From Weissella confusa (lineage in GTDB: Bacteria; Bacillota; Bacilli; Lactobacillales; Lactobacillaceae): 64,000 bases of DNA. Within the stretch, counting starts at the first letter, position 1. Every line of letters begins with the position of its first letter. The DNA lies in assembly GCF_004766315.1 (NCBI RefSeq), contig NZ_PVSN01000020.1:1-64000 (forward strand), in the 5' to 3' direction. The notes below the pieces were generated by a model. It was not told where the DNA came from and made no database searches. It was given only the letters and a program-made list of their open reading frames with translations. This document shows positions 42,737 to 52,562 of this stretch, piece after piece. Made by a program: the position numbers and the translations under genes.

Positions 42737-44680
42737 ATGAAGCGGTTTACAGCCATAATGCTTGTGACGGTGATTTTAGCCAGTGTAGCAACTGATTTAA
42801 GTTTGCCTCGCGAGAGTAGTCATTATGCATCCCCTGCAGCCACCGCGGTATTTGCGGATGACAGTTATCTAGCAAACACACTGAGTGACTATCAAATTCC
42901 CAAAGCAGTTATTCAAACAATTTTGGATAATAGTTTGCTATCGGATGGAAAAACACCAACAGCAGATGGCATGACGGTGGCGAACTTTACAATCGCCGAT
43001 TTTCAAAAACTGACCACAGTTTCATTGGCGACACGTACAAAAAATGACGATGGGTCTTATTCATCAAAAATGTCAGATGCAGTAGCAAATGACATTGGAT
43101 CTGTGAAGGTCTACGCTGATTCGTGGCAAGATTCATACGACAGTACGGCCGGTGGCGTCATCATTTCACAAAACTATGAGGGTGCGTGTGGGAATGATAA
43201 GCGTGCAGCCATGAGTGATATTTTACAGAATGGCATGTACAAAAATGCGTATTATTTGGCCGGTGGACCAGTCGCAAAGAATGTAAACGTGTGGCTTAAT
43301 TATTTGATTGCCATGATTGGGACGAATACGGCGATGACGACGCTTGATTTAACGGGCGCATTTTCTGAGATGACGTACAACACTGCTATGCCTCAATTTG
43401 CCCGTATTCTTGGGATGATGCAAATTGGGGCAAGCAATGTTGAAACGTTGCAACTAGGTAGCAACCCAATTATGAGTCAAGAAACGAACATGAATGACCA
43501 TTCTTCATTCGCATTTAGTAGTAGCACGCTTAAAAATTTGGATATTTCAAATAACGGCTTTACGACATTGAATACTGAAATGTTGGGCAACATGAGTGGC
43601 AATTTGACGAACTTGAATTTGGCTGGGAATCAAATCACTTCCATCACGACCAATGCAACGACGATTTTTGATAAAGGTTCCGTCGATTTGAGCGATGCGA
43701 AGTTGGCCAACGATCCGAATACGAATCGTATTTTGGTATCTGCCATCAATTCAGGAAATGGCGGTATCTCATTGGGTGATGAAGCAGTTAATACGTTGGT
43801 TTCCAATACAATGAAAGATGCGGCTGGTGGGGTTTCGCTGAATACAAATGGTCTTAACCAGGTTGCAAGTCAGCTGGACAGCACAACTGTTGATAAGTTG
43901 GTCACGACCAGTCCGGCTTTGATCGACAACAAAGTGTTGAATACATTGGTTACATCGAATGCGACCGCGTTAACGGGTGATAATTTCGCCAAAATTGCGC
44001 AGACGAACCCAGCAGCTATCGATGAAGATACGTTGGCTAGCTTGTTGACGAAGAATCCTGATGTGTTGACGCCAGAAGTGGTGCAAAACCTGGCAACTAG
44101 TCAATCTTCAGCATTGACACCTGAGGTATTGGGAAAGATTGCTTAAACAGTACCAGATGCGCTACCACCAGCAGTTATTGATGATTTAGCGAATAAAGGC
44201 GTGATTTCAAAAAATGATGCGTCTAAAATCAAGGATACAGTTACAAATCCAGCACCAGCCACAGTCAGCTCGGTGAAAATCGACAAGACGAATTTGTCAT
44301 TCGGCTCAATGAGTTTGGCAGACTTAACGCCCACGACAGCGGTACAAGCCACCAGTGGTTTGACGGTGAGTGGCGTGTTAGCGAAAGGTGAGTCGTTAAG
44401 TGTTACGGCTAATCCGTGGTTAACAGTTGATGGCACACCAGCGTTTATGCCTACGATGCAACTGAACGGTGAGCGTGAGGATGGTACCGTAATTTCCAAA
44501 TCAGTTGTGGTTAACTCGGATATGCAGTCCCTTGTAACAGCAACTGATGCGGACAAGACATTCAACTTGGACTTGGATAAAATCACGATGACAAATGTTT
44601 CGGGGGTCCAGCCTGGATAAACGTATAATGGGTCGCTCAGCTGGCAAGTTGGCGTTATGCCATCAGAAACGCAAAATTAG
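42737..44680 (+). pseudogene. LRR/helical-repeat WxL surface protein, two in-frame TAA codons
   Basis: ATG 42737 after AAAGGGGG. Signal region, then an LRR domain sharing its opening with the giant protein (IPKAVIQTILDNSLL...NFTIADFQKLTTVSL; TTLDLTGAFSEM; LKNLDISNNGFTTL; LTNLNLAGNQI), then short helical repeats (TPEVVQNLATSQSSALTPEVL). A TAA at 44144-44146 interrupts (GKIA, stop, TVPDALPPAVID). The same frame continues through a WxL domain to a second TAA at 44618-44620 (VQPG, stop, TYNGSLSWQVGVM). After this comes the true end at TAG 44678-44680. The second stop removes exactly the distal WxL motif (SWQV). Reconstructed length about 647 aa. Confidence 0.84.
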
Positions 44681-44702
44681 TGTTAATTAAGAGATAGATA
44701 AG

Positions 44703-44731
44703 AAAGCCGTGGGTTGTGCCACGGCTTTTTC
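44703..44731 (+). terminator. Terminator at the end of the WxL locus
   Basis: Stem AAAGCCGTGG / CCACGGCTTT with a 7-base loop and a T run. Confidence 0.85.
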
Positions 44732-44780
44732 TGTTACAATGAATATATTAGAAACGTTTGTAAAGATGAGGATCTCGATT

Positions 44781-45560
44781 ATGAGTGAAACAAAAGTAAA
44801 TTTGGTTGCTTCGACCTTAACTAACAGTTTGGGCACGATTGTTATGGGTCACGCAGCACCGGCAGCAATTATCACGGTCACGTATCCAAACGGTAAGGAA
44901 GATACATTGGTGTCAGATCCAAACGGTGAGTTCATGGCTAAGGTGCCAGCTGGTTTGGTTGAAGGTGAGATTATCGTGACTGGTAAGATGCCTGGCGACA
45001 CATCATCAGAAGAAAAGGTTACGTTGACAATTGAATTGCCAGCGCCAGTGGTTACGGCTGTTATTTCAACGCAAGGTGATAAGTGTTTGCTTGAAGGTCG
45101 TGTCAACCAAGCGGATGTTGATGTAACGGTCAAGTTGCACGGAGCAGAAGAAATCTTCTTGCTCGTTGACAAGAGCCTTGAATTCGAACTCGAATTGCCA
45201 ACTGATACAGTGCCATCACAAGTTGAAGTTCGTGCTAAGAGCCGTCTTTCTGGTAAGGACGGTCAAGCAATTGTCACAATGGGTGTCACGACGAAGACGT
45301 TGGCGATGCCTGCTTTGACAGATGACATGATTGCGGAGTACGTTGCGCAAGAAAAGGCGGCTAAGGAAGCTAACGAAGCAGCTGCAGCGGCAATTGAAGC
45401 TGGTGACCAACCAAAGCCATTTGAACCAGCAGCCGAAACGACACCTGTTGATATTCCTGAAGTGGAACCGACAGTAGAAGACGATTCACGCGTCACGCGC
45501 CAACACGAAAAGTCATCAGGACTATTTGGGTTCTTCTCAAAGTTGTTTGGTGGCAAGTAA
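44781..45560 (+). CDS. Ig-like-fold protein with amphipathic C-terminus, function unknown
   Basis: 259 aa from ATG 44781 (ribosome site GATGAGGA); an upstream frame from 44709 covers the terminator and is not credible. No signal peptide is visible. Residues ~5-180 contain two beta-sandwich-like repeats with GHAAPAAIITVTYPNGKEDT and LEGRVNQADVDVTVKLHG, like bacterial Ig-like domains. A Glu/Ala-rich linker (~195-245) ends in GLFGFFSKLFGGK, an amphipathic basic/hydrophobic tail. The lack of an export signal is odd for an Ig-like protein next to a surface locus; it may be cytoplasmic and membrane-associated. Confidence 0.72.
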   Translation: MSETKVNLVASTLTNSLGTIVMGHAAPAAIITVTYPNGKEDTLVSDPNGEFMAKVPAGLVEGEIIVTGKMPGDTSSEEKVTLTIELPAPVVTAVISTQGDKCLLEGRVNQADVDVTVKLHGAEEIFLLVDKSLEFELELPTDTVPSQVEVRAKSRLSGKDGQAIVTMGVTTKTLAMPALTDDMIAEYVAQEKAAKEANEAAAAAIEAGDQPKPFEPAAETTPVDIPEVEPTVEDDSRVTRQHEKSSGLFGFFSKLFGGK

Positions 45561-45570
45561 TAGGTATACA

Positions 45571-45607
45571 AAAAGACCGGTATCTCGTAAAAGATACCGG
45601 TCTTTTT
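45571..45607. terminator. Bidirectional terminator
   Basis: Stem AAAAAGACCGGTATCT / AGATACCGGTCTTTTT, near-perfect. Serves the gene on the left (plus) and the tRNA on the right (minus). Confidence 0.9.
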
Positions 45608-45622
45608 AACGCTGACGGTTTA

Positions 45623-45697
45623 TACCCCCTCAGGGATTCGAACCCTGGACCCGCGGATTAAAAGTCCGTTGCTCTAACCAGCTGAGCTAAGGAGGCG
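45623..45697 (-). tRNA. tRNA-Lys (anticodon TTT)
   Basis: Read on the minus strand: acceptor arm GCCTCCT / AGGGGGT, D-arm GCTC...GAGC, anticodon loop CTTTTAA (positions 32-38, so anticodon TTT), T-arm CAGGG-TTCGAAT-CCCTG. The CCA end is not encoded. The A-C pair at the top of the anticodon stem is tolerated in many tRNA-Lys genes. Confidence 0.93.
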
Positions 45698-45789
45698 TCA
45701 ACTACTATATTATGCACTAGGAAGGGGAAATAGGCAAGGCATTTTGTGATAGAATATTTACAGGATTAAGGAATAGAAAGGTTTTTCAC

Positions 45790-46467
45790 ATGGCTAAGTA
45801 CAAGCGTGCCATTATTTCGGGTATCGTTCTAATTATTGGAATCGTGGCGATTTTCGCCCTAGTTGGTGACAGTTCACATAAGACTGATTCAAAGCAGTCA
45901 TCAGCGAAGTCTTCAGTAACGAGTCACAAAGATAAGAAGTCAGTTTCATCAAAGTCATCTGCCAAGTCATCTAGTGAGCCATTTGTTTTTGATGTCACTA
46001 AGGTGCTAAAGGATAATAAGTTGGCACCGTCTGTTTTGTCAGCCGATGTAAATAACGGCACGGCGAAGATTGTGTTGCAAGATGACACGAAGCAAGATTT
46101 TGAAACATACACGAACGCTTATGCATCTGCAGTTGTAACGGTGGTACAAGCCGCTGCGAAGGCGAAGGATGTGCAAAACGTGTACATCGCCCGACAAGTA
46201 AAGTTGCAAGACGGCTTGGAGTATGCGGTTGCTAGTTACTGGACTGGTGATCAAATCAAGAACGCAGCAGCACTTGGGGATGCCAAGCAAGCGAACATGA
46301 AGGATGTGTTGTTGGCATCAAGTCGCTACTACATTGGTGGATCTGTTTGGGCAACGTTCTCACAACAACAAAAGAACGATTACACGAATCACCAACAAGG
46401 TGGACAACAACAAGATGAAAACCAAGACTTTACCAACTGGGTAACGGCTGGAACAGTTAAGAAGTAA
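45790..46467 (+). CDS. Membrane-anchored hypothetical protein with Ser/Lys linker
   Basis: 225 aa. Basic start and one membrane helix (IISGIVLIIGIVAIFALVG), a Ser/Lys-rich linker (~28-63), then an extracellular domain (~65-225). In it I see LQDDTKQDFETYTNAYASAV and IARQVKLQDGLEYAVASYWT, and the C-terminus is Gln-rich (QQGGQQQDENQ). No family recognised. Helix-linker-domain layout resembles the protein at 17269. ATG 45790 follows GAAAGG. A shared terminator separates it from the convergent gene. Confidence 0.72.
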   Translation: MAKYKRAIISGIVLIIGIVAIFALVGDSSHKTDSKQSSAKSSVTSHKDKKSVSSKSSAKSSSEPFVFDVTKVLKDNKLAPSVLSADVNNGTAKIVLQDDTKQDFETYTNAYASAVVTVVQAAAKAKDVQNVYIARQVKLQDGLEYAVASYWTGDQIKNAAALGDAKQANMKDVLLASSRYYIGGSVWATFSQQQKNDYTNHQQGGQQQDENQDFTNWVTAGTVKK

Positions 46468-46472
46468 ACGAA

Positions 46473-46512
46473 AACGGGCAAGCACTGATAATTGTGCTTG
46501 CCCGTTATTTTT
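46473..46512. terminator. Bidirectional terminator between convergent genes
   Basis: Stem AACGGGCAAGCAC / GTGCTTGCCCGTT with A residues before and T residues after. Ends both the hypothetical gene and the hemolysin III gene. Confidence 0.9.
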
Positions 46513-46514
46513 TG

Positions 46515-47168
46515 CTAGAACAACATGCTAAAGATTGAGATGTACATCAAGGTTGCACCACCCAAAACAAACAAGTGCCAGTACACGTGGCTCATTGGGA
46601 GTTTGGGGATGAGGTAAACACCAGCGCCAAGTGTGTAGGTGATACCACCAGCCAACAGTAAGTTGAAGGCGAATGGTGTCAATGAAGCGTGCAAGGCTGG
46701 GAAAGCCAAGATGATTAGCCAACCCATGATGACGTAGATCAAAACTGACAACCATGGCCAGCGTCCAACGAAGAATAGATCGTAAATGATACCGGCGATT
46801 GTTAAGACGAGGATGGTAATCCAAATTGGCCAGCCGACCTTGCCCGGAAGGAACAGCCACGTGTATGGTGTGTAGCTTCCAAGGATGACAAGATAGATGC
46901 CTGAGTGATCAAGAAATTGGAAAATCTTACCGGCCTTGGTGAACACCAATGCGTGGAAAAGCGTTGATGCTAACAAGAAGGTGATAATTGAAATGGCGTA
47001 AATCCAAAGGGCAGCCATGGTGAACCAACTGAAGTTAGCGTGCATACTCTCCCAAAGTAGTAGTGTTGCGCCAACGACGGCTGCTAGAACGCCCAAACCG
47101 TGGGTCACGGCGTTCAATGTTTCATATGTAATTAAGTATTTGCGGTTTTCTTTTGTTAGGATTGGCAT
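46515..47168 (-). CDS. Hemolysin III family (PAQR-like) membrane protein
   Basis: 217 aa with seven hydrophobic helices. Family signatures are intact: NAVTHGLGVLAA with an early His, STLFHAL, FLDHSGIYLVILGSYTP, and PMSHVYWHLFVLGGA near the C-terminus. The conserved Ser/His/Asp set binds metal in PAQR-type proteins. Bacterial relatives (TrhA/YqfA) influence membrane lipid homeostasis; true haemolysis is not shown for most. Transcribed alone. Confidence 0.92.
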   Translation of the reverse strand: MPILTKENRKYLITYETLNAVTHGLGVLAAVVGATLLLWESMHANFSWFTMAALWIYAISIITFLLASTLFHALVFTKAGKIFQFLDHSGIYLVILGSYTPYTWLFLPGKVGWPIWITILVLTIAGIIYDLFFVGRWPWLSVLIYVIMGWLIILAFPALHASLTPFAFNLLLAGGITYTLGAGVYLIPKLPMSHVYWHLFVLGGATLMYISIFSMLF

Positions 47169-47318
47169 AAGTAAATCCCCCTGATTTCTAATTGATAAGT
47201 ATAGTATAACCCCGACATCTAGTGTTGTAAACTAGATGAGCTGGATATGCCGGTTTAGGTAGTGTCACGACTGGATTTCTTGTATACTGGATAGCGTTGA
47301 TAAAGGGGAGTGGAAGAT

Positions 47319-47939
47319 ATGATGACAGTTTTGAAAGGCATGATGATTGGGTTTGCGTTTATCGCACCAATCGGTATGCAAAATTTATATGTGTTTAACA
47401 ATGCCATGAATAATCGCCTCCGTCGGGCTTTTCTATATGTGTTGTTTGTTTGGTTAGCCGATGCTGCCTTTTCGATGGCGGCATTCTTTGGGATGGGCGC
47501 ACTAATCAGCTCGCATGAAACGTTGAAGCTAATTGTCATGCTCCTCGGTGGCTTGCTGGTTGTTTGGATTGGGTATGGCATTCTACGTGGGGCCAACTCA
47601 GTGCAATTGAACACACAACAAAATGCGATGACGGTGAAGAAGGCTATGATAACAGCGGTGATTGTGTCATGGGCCAATCCACAAGCGCTAATCGATGGAT
47701 CGCTGATGCTTGGTGCATTGCGTGGAACGCTGGCCGACAATCAAGTTTGGCCATTCATCATTGGGGTTATTACCGCCAGCTTTATTTGGTTCAATGGTAT
47801 TACAATCACCATGAATTTGCTGAAAGAACGCTTGCCTAAGCGTGCACTGGTTTGGGTGAATATTGTGTCTGCCTTAATTGTTATCGGGTACGGTTTGTAC
47901 CTATTGTATGAAGCGGTGGGGATGTTATTCTTCCATTAG
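47319..47939 (+). CDS. LysE/ArgO-type amino-acid exporter
   Basis: About 206 aa with six hydrophobic helices. KGMMIGFAFIAPIGMQNLYVFNNAM is the LysE-family opening (SxxIGPQN in relatives), and WANPQALIDGSLMLGA is the second conserved loop. Expected to export a basic or related amino acid out of the cell. Start ATG 47319 (or 47322) behind AAGGGGAG. A separate promoter and the valS T-box follow. Confidence 0.88.
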   Translation: MMTVLKGMMIGFAFIAPIGMQNLYVFNNAMNNRLRRAFLYVLFVWLADAAFSMAAFFGMGALISSHETLKLIVMLLGGLLVVWIGYGILRGANSVQLNTQQNAMTVKKAMITAVIVSWANPQALIDGSLMLGALRGTLADNQVWPFIIGVITASFIWFNGITITMNLLKERLPKRALVWVNIVSALIVIGYGLYLLYEAVGMLFFH

Positions 47940-47948
47940 TCTTTCACC

Positions 47949-47977
47949 TTGATTTTCAAAGCAAATAACCGTACAAT
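47949..47977 (+). promoter_or_regulatory. Sigma-A promoter of the T-box/valS transcript
   Basis: -35 TTGATT at 47949-47954, 17-bp spacer, -10 TACAAT at 47972-47977. The T-box base stem begins 17 bases after the -10. Confidence 0.75.
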
Positions 47978-47993
47978 TACGTTTATAGCAATG

Positions 47994-48226
47994 CACTAAA
48001 AAGTAAGTCAATGAGGATTGTGCAGCGAGTGCGCGGTTGGTGAAAAGCGCATCAAAATTCTTGACTGAAGGTAGTTAGTGGGCCTTGCCGGTGAAATCAT
48101 AGTAGTCGGTAACGTGAGAAACGCGTTAAGTTCTAACGAGATGGCGGGAGAAGTCCCGTTAAATCAGGTGGTACCGCGATTAAGTCGCCCTGATCATACA
48201 GTTATTGTATGGTCAGGGCGTTTTTT
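47994..48226 (+). promoter_or_regulatory. T-box leader with Val (GTA) specifier, controlling valS
   Basis: Stem I base CACTAA (47994-47999) pairs with TTAGTG (48075-48080). The specifier loop has the loop-E partners AGTA and GAA, and holds GTA at 48071-48073, a valine codon. Second stem AGTCAA / TTGACT. The conserved T-box AGGTGGTACCGCG is at 48166-48178. The terminator stem CGCCCTGATCATACA / TGTATGGTCAGGGCG plus T run is at 48186-48226. Uncharged tRNA-Val would stabilise the antiterminator and switch valS on. Confidence 0.93.
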
Positions 48227-48281
48227 ATTTGCTAGCCACATCGTTACACAGATAGAGATTATGTTATAAGGAGAATTTCAC

Positions 48282-50945
48282 ATGCGCGAAATTGATATGC
48301 CTGGAAAGTATGACGCGTCAGCTGTTGAAGCTGGCCGTTACGACAAGTGGGTACAAGAAAACCGCTTTAAGCCATCAGGAAACGATAAGGCTCGTCCTTA
48401 CTCAATCGTTATTCCACCACCAAACGTTACGGGTAAGTTGCACTTGGGTCACGCTTGGGACACGACGTTGCAAGATATGATTATCCGTCAAAAGCGTATG
48501 CAAGGATTCGACACGTTGTGGTTGCCAGGAATGGACCACGCTGGAATCGCTACGCAAGCTAAGGTTGAACAACGTTTGGCTGAGCAAGGTATTTCACGTT
48601 ACAACTTGGGTCGCGAAAAGTTCGTTGACCAAGTTTGGGACTGGAAGAACGAATACGCTGCTACCATCAAGTCACAATGGGGTAAGATGGGACTTTCTTT
48701 GGACTACTCACGTGAGCGTTTCACGTTGGACGAAGGATTGTCAGAAGCTGTTCGTAAGGTCTTTGTGACGTTGTACGAAAAGGGCTTGATCTACCGTGGT
48801 GAGTACATCATCAACTGGGATCCTAAGGCTCGTACAGCTTTGTCAGATATCGAAGTTATCCACCAAGACGACGAAGGTGCTTTCTACCACGTTAAGTACC
48901 CATTCGTTGAAGAGGGTGTGACTTACGACGGTAAGGACTACATTGAAATTGCAACGACGCGTCCTGAAACGATGTTCGGCGACGTTGCGGTTGCTGTTCA
49001 CCCATCAGACGAACGCTACAAGGACTTGGTTGGTAAGATGGTTCGCGTCCCACTTGTTGGTCGCGAGATTCCTATCATCGCCGACGAATACGTTGACCCA
49101 GAGTTTGGTTCAGGGATGGTTAAGATTACGCCAGCCCACGACCCTAACGACTTTGGTGTTGGTAACCGTCACAACTTGGAGCGTATCAACACGATGAACG
49201 AAGATGCCTCAATGAACGAACGTGCCGGCAAGTATGTTGGTATGGATCGCTTTGATGCACGTAAGGCTATTGTTGATGACTTGCAAGCTGAAGGTTGGAT
49301 GCTTGAGATTGAGCCAATCGTTCACTCAGTTGGTCACTCAGAGCGCACTGGTGTGCCAGTTGAGTCACGTTTGTCAACGCAATGGTTCGTTAAGATGAAG
49401 CCATTGGCTGAGCAAGCTTTGGACATGCAAAAGTCAGACGACCGTGTTGACTTCTACCCACCACGTTTTGAAGATACCTTCACGCGTTGGATGGACAACA
49501 TCCACGACTGGGTTATCTCACGTCAACTATGGTGGGGACACCAAATCCCAGCTTGGTACCACAAGCAAACGGGTGAGATGTACGTTGGTATGGAAGCGCC
49601 TGAAGATATCGAAAACTGGGAGCAAGACTCTGACGTTTTGGATACGTGGTTCTCATCAGCTTTGTGGCCATTCTCAACGATGGGTTGGCCTGATGAAGAT
49701 GCTGAAGACTTCAAGCGTTACTTCCCAACGAACACGTTGGTTACGGGATACGACATCATCTTCTTCTGGGTTGCTCGTATGATGTTCCAATCAAAGGAAT
49801 TCACGGGTCGTCGTCCATTTAAGAACGTTTTGATTCACGGTTTGATTCGTGACGAACAAGGACGCAAGATGTCAAAGTCATTGGGTAACGGAATTGACCC
49901 AATGGACGTCATCGAAAAGTACGGTGCTGACGCATTGCGCTGGTTCTTGGCAACTGGTTCAACACCAGGTTTGGACGTTCGTTTCTCATACACGAAGATG
50001 GACTCAGCTTGGAACTTCATCAACAAGATCTGGAACGCCTCACGTTACGTTATCATGAACTTGGATGATGAAACGAAGGCTGAATTGCCTGCTGATTTGT
50101 CAGTTTTGACGTTGGCCGACAAGTGGATTTTGTCACGTTTGAACGAGACGATTGCTTCAGTAACGAAGAACTTCGATAAGTTCGAGTTCGGTGAGGCTGG
50201 ACGTTCATTGTACAACTTCATCTGGAACGACTTCGCTGACTGGTACATCGAAATGACCAAGGAAACGTTGAACGGAAACGATGAAGCTGCCAAGAAGAAC
50301 GTGCAAGCTGTTTTGGCTTACGTTTTGGACAACACGTTGCGTTTGCTACACCCAATCATGCCATTCGTAACGGAAGCTATCTGGCAAGAGATGCCGCATG
50401 ACGGTGAGTCAATTGTGGTTGCTGCTTACCCAGAAGTGAAGGCTGAGTTGGATAACCCAACGGCCGAAGCTGACTTCCAAAGCTTGACTGACTTGATCAA
50501 GGCTGTTCGTACGATCCGTACGGAAGCAAATGCACCAATGTCAACTGAAATCGACGTTTTGATTAAGACGTCAGATGAGAACTTGGCACGCATCTTTGAC
50601 GAAAACTCAGACTACATCAACCGTTTTGTAAAGCCGAAGTCACTTGAAATTTCTGCTGATGTGGCCGCACCAAAGTTGGCCATGACGCAAATCATTTCTG
50701 GTGCCGAAGTTTACGTGCCTTTGGAAGAGTTGATTGACTTGGACGAAGAAATTGCCCGTTTGCAAGGTGACTTGAAGAAGTTTGCTGGTGAAGTTAAGCG
50801 TGCTGAAGGTAAGTTGGGCAACGAGAAGTTCGTGAACAACGCCCCTGAAGCCGTGGTTGCTGAAGAACGCGAGAAGTTGGCTGACTGGCAAGCAAAGTTG
50901 GCAGCAACTGAATCACGTTTGGAAGAGTTGAAGTCAGCTAAGTAA
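48282..50945 (+). CDS. valS: Valine-tRNA ligase
   Basis: Class Ia aminoacyl-tRNA synthetase, 887 aa, normal for the enzyme. The HIGH-type motif is HLGH at 54-57 within [19 protein letters not shown] lies near 529 ([11 protein letters not shown]). The editing domain ([18 protein letters not shown] near 225) is present, as is the C-terminal coiled-coil arm ([18 protein letters not shown]...). ATG 48282 follows AAGGAG. Controlled by the T-box leader upstream. Intact. Confidence 0.97.
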   Translation: MREIDMPGKYDASAVEAGRYDKWVQENRFKPSGNDKARPYSIVIPPPNVTGKLHLGHAWDTTLQDMIIRQKRMQGFDTLWLPGMDHAGIATQAKVEQRLAEQGISRYNLGREKFVDQVWDWKNEYAATIKSQWGKMGLSLDYSRERFTLDEGLSEAVRKVFVTLYEKGLIYRGEYIINWDPKARTALSDIEVIHQDDEGAFYHVKYPFVEEGVTYDGKDYIEIATTRPETMFGDVAVAVHPSDERYKDLVGKMVRVPLVGREIPIIADEYVDPEFGSGMVKITPAHDPNDFGVGNRHNLERINTMNEDASMNERAGKYVGMDRFDARKAIVDDLQAEGWMLEIEPIVHSVGHSERTGVPVESRLSTQWFVKMKPLAEQALDMQKSDDRVDFYPPRFEDTFTRWMDNIHDWVISRQLWWGHQIPAWYHKQTGEMYVGMEAPEDIENWEQDSDVLDTWFSSALWPFSTMGWPDEDAEDFKRYFPTNTLVTGYDIIFFWVARMMFQSKEFTGRRPFKNVLIHGLIRDEQGRKMSKSLGNGIDPMDVIEKYGADALRWFLATGSTPGLDVRFSYTKMDSAWNFINKIWNASRYVIMNLDDETKAELPADLSVLTLADKWILSRLNETIASVTKNFDKFEFGEAGRSLYNFIWNDFADWYIEMTKETLNGNDEAAKKNVQAVLAYVLDNTLRLLHPIMPFVTEAIWQEMPHDGESIVVAAYPEVKAELDNPTAEADFQSLTDLIKAVRTIRTEANAPMSTEIDVLIKTSDENLARIFDENSDYINRFVKPKSLEISADVAAPKLAMTQIISGAEVYVPLEELIDLDEEIARLQGDLKKFAGEVKRAEGKLGNEKFVNNAPEAVVAEEREKLADWQAKLAATESRLEELKSAK

Positions 50946-51076
50946 TAGTTGCTTTGAAATAAGTTTGTTACGTCGAAAGGCTTGCAGGATGCGAGTTTTT
51001 GGAGTAATATCTTATATATTGTTAATAACGAATTTAAGCTGTTCGTCGTTACAATGCTAGTTAAATTACACCTGTG

Positions 51077-51115
51077 AAGGCGCTGTCTATTTCGATAGAT
51101 GGCGCCTTTACTTTT
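51077..51115 (+). terminator. Terminator between valS and folC
   Basis: 14-bp stem AAGGCGCTGTCTAT / ATAGATGGCGCCTT with a TTCG loop, then TTTACTTTTT. The 130 bases between valS and this hairpin hold nothing else I can name, apart from a weak 6-bp hairpin at 50981-50995. Confidence 0.85.
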
Positions 51116-51188
51116 TGCACAAAAACCCGCCAGAAGAATGGCGGCGTGATACGATATTGCTAATGAAAAAACGGAAGAAGGCGACATC

Positions 51189-52502
51189 ATGATTGAACTG
51201 AACACGGCAGCGGACGCAATTGCGTATATTCATGGTCGACACAAGTGGAAGAAGACCCCTAGTTTTGATCGCATCAATGCTTTGCTAGACCGTCTGGGCC
51301 ACCCAGAACGTGCGTCTAAGTATGTGCATGTGACGGGAACGAATGGTAAAGGCTCAACTAGCAAGATGATTGCGCAACTGTTGCGTGCGGCTGGCTTGAC
51401 GGTGGGGATGTTTACGTCGCCATTTATTCTGCAATTTAACGAACGTGTGCAAGGTAACGAGGGTAATATTCCAGACGATGTTTTGTTGGATATTATGCGT
51501 CGCATTGCACCGATTACTGAGGCGCTCGATGAAGAGTTGCCACAAGGCGGCCCAACGGAATTTGAGACGCTGACGGCGATGATGTTTGTGTATTTTGCGG
51601 AGCACCCGGTCGATGTTGTCGTTTTGGAAGTTGGTATTGGTGGTACGTGGGATACGACTGAAGTGATTCCAGATAAGCTGGTATCTGTCATTACAACAGT
51701 TGGGTTGGACCACATGCAAGTTTTAGGAAATACGCTTGCCGAAATTGCAACGCAAAAAGCGGGCATCATTGCGCGTCAACGTCCAGTTGTGACTGGCCGA
51801 TTGCCTGAAGAAGCGCAACAAGTCGTGACAACGGTGGCCAATGCTTTAGGCGCGCCATTGTACCGTTTAGGTGACGAGTTTGAAGCCAAAATGCTACCAA
51901 GCCAAACGAGCTGGGGTGAGACGTTTGACTTCACTGGTGTTCATGAGTTTAAGCAGGTGTTTGTGGATTTGATGGGTAATTATCAAATTGATAATGCTGG
52001 GGTTGCACTTGAAGCTGCAAGCCTAGTAACCAATGAATTGGGTGTGCCGCTAACAGCTGAAATGGTAGCGACGGCCTTGGAAACGGTCGCGTGGCCAGTG
52101 CGATTTGAACGTGTTGCTGAGCAACCGTTGACTATCTTGGATGGTGCCCACAATCAACATGGTGTTGATGCATTGGCTGAAACGTTGCGAACACGTTTTG
52201 CGGATAAGCAAATTCACGTCATTTTTGGGGCGTTGGCTGATAAGAATTACCCGGCAATGTTGCATACGTTGGCAGATTTGCCCAATGTCGATTTGCACGT
52301 CACGCACTTTCAAAATCCGGGTGCCCGTGTGGCCCTTGATCCAACCGAGGCTGCCCGCCAGGTAACGGGTCATGATGTCACGGTCCACGAATCTTGGCAA
52401 GAAGCATATCGCGCAATCGCTGACACAATCGGCTCTGATGATATGATTTTATTCACAGGTTCGTTATATTTTGTTTCAGAAGTGCGCATGGGTTGGGCTT
52501 AG
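51189..52502 (+). CDS. folC: Bifunctional dihydrofolate/folylpolyglutamate synthase
   Basis: Adds glutamate to dihydropteroate and to folates. 437 aa. The P-loop GTNGKGST is at 50-57; TSPFILQFNERVQ (~80-92) is the family's substrate loop; VVLEVGIGGTWDTTEV (~145) and ILDGAHNQHG (~315) complete the signature. The C-terminal Mur ligase-like domain is complete. ATG 51189 after GAAGAAGGC. Often found next to valS in lactic acid bacteria, as here. Confidence 0.96.
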   Translation: MIELNTAADAIAYIHGRHKWKKTPSFDRINALLDRLGHPERASKYVHVTGTNGKGSTSKMIAQLLRAAGLTVGMFTSPFILQFNERVQGNEGNIPDDVLLDIMRRIAPITEALDEELPQGGPTEFETLTAMMFVYFAEHPVDVVVLEVGIGGTWDTTEVIPDKLVSVITTVGLDHMQVLGNTLAEIATQKAGIIARQRPVVTGRLPEEAQQVVTTVANALGAPLYRLGDEFEAKMLPSQTSWGETFDFTGVHEFKQVFVDLMGNYQIDNAGVALEAASLVTNELGVPLTAEMVATALETVAWPVRFERVAEQPLTILDGAHNQHGVDALAETLRTRFADKQIHVIFGALADKNYPAMLHTLADLPNVDLHVTHFQNPGARVALDPTEAARQVTGHDVTVHESWQEAYRAIADTIGSDDMILFTGSLYFVSEVRMGWA

Positions 52503-52562
52503 TTTTTGTAAGCGGGTTTGGTATACTTAGGCTAGACAAAACTATATAAAGAGGATATTGCG

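Noticed and set aside
44709-44780. Upstream extension of the Ig-like protein gene
   Set aside because: It would start inside a terminator stem and has no ribosome site; ATG 44781 has one.
45623-45697. tRNA with loop CTTTTAA as a possible ochre (UUA anticodon) suppressor that would explain the TAA codons
   Set aside because: Fixing U33 and the 5-bp stem puts the anticodon at TTT (Lys). UUA would need a shifted loop with a broken stem.
47255-47740. Minus-strand ORF opposite the LysE-type exporter
   Set aside because: The plus-strand protein has clear LysE motifs; the antisense product has no recognisable features.
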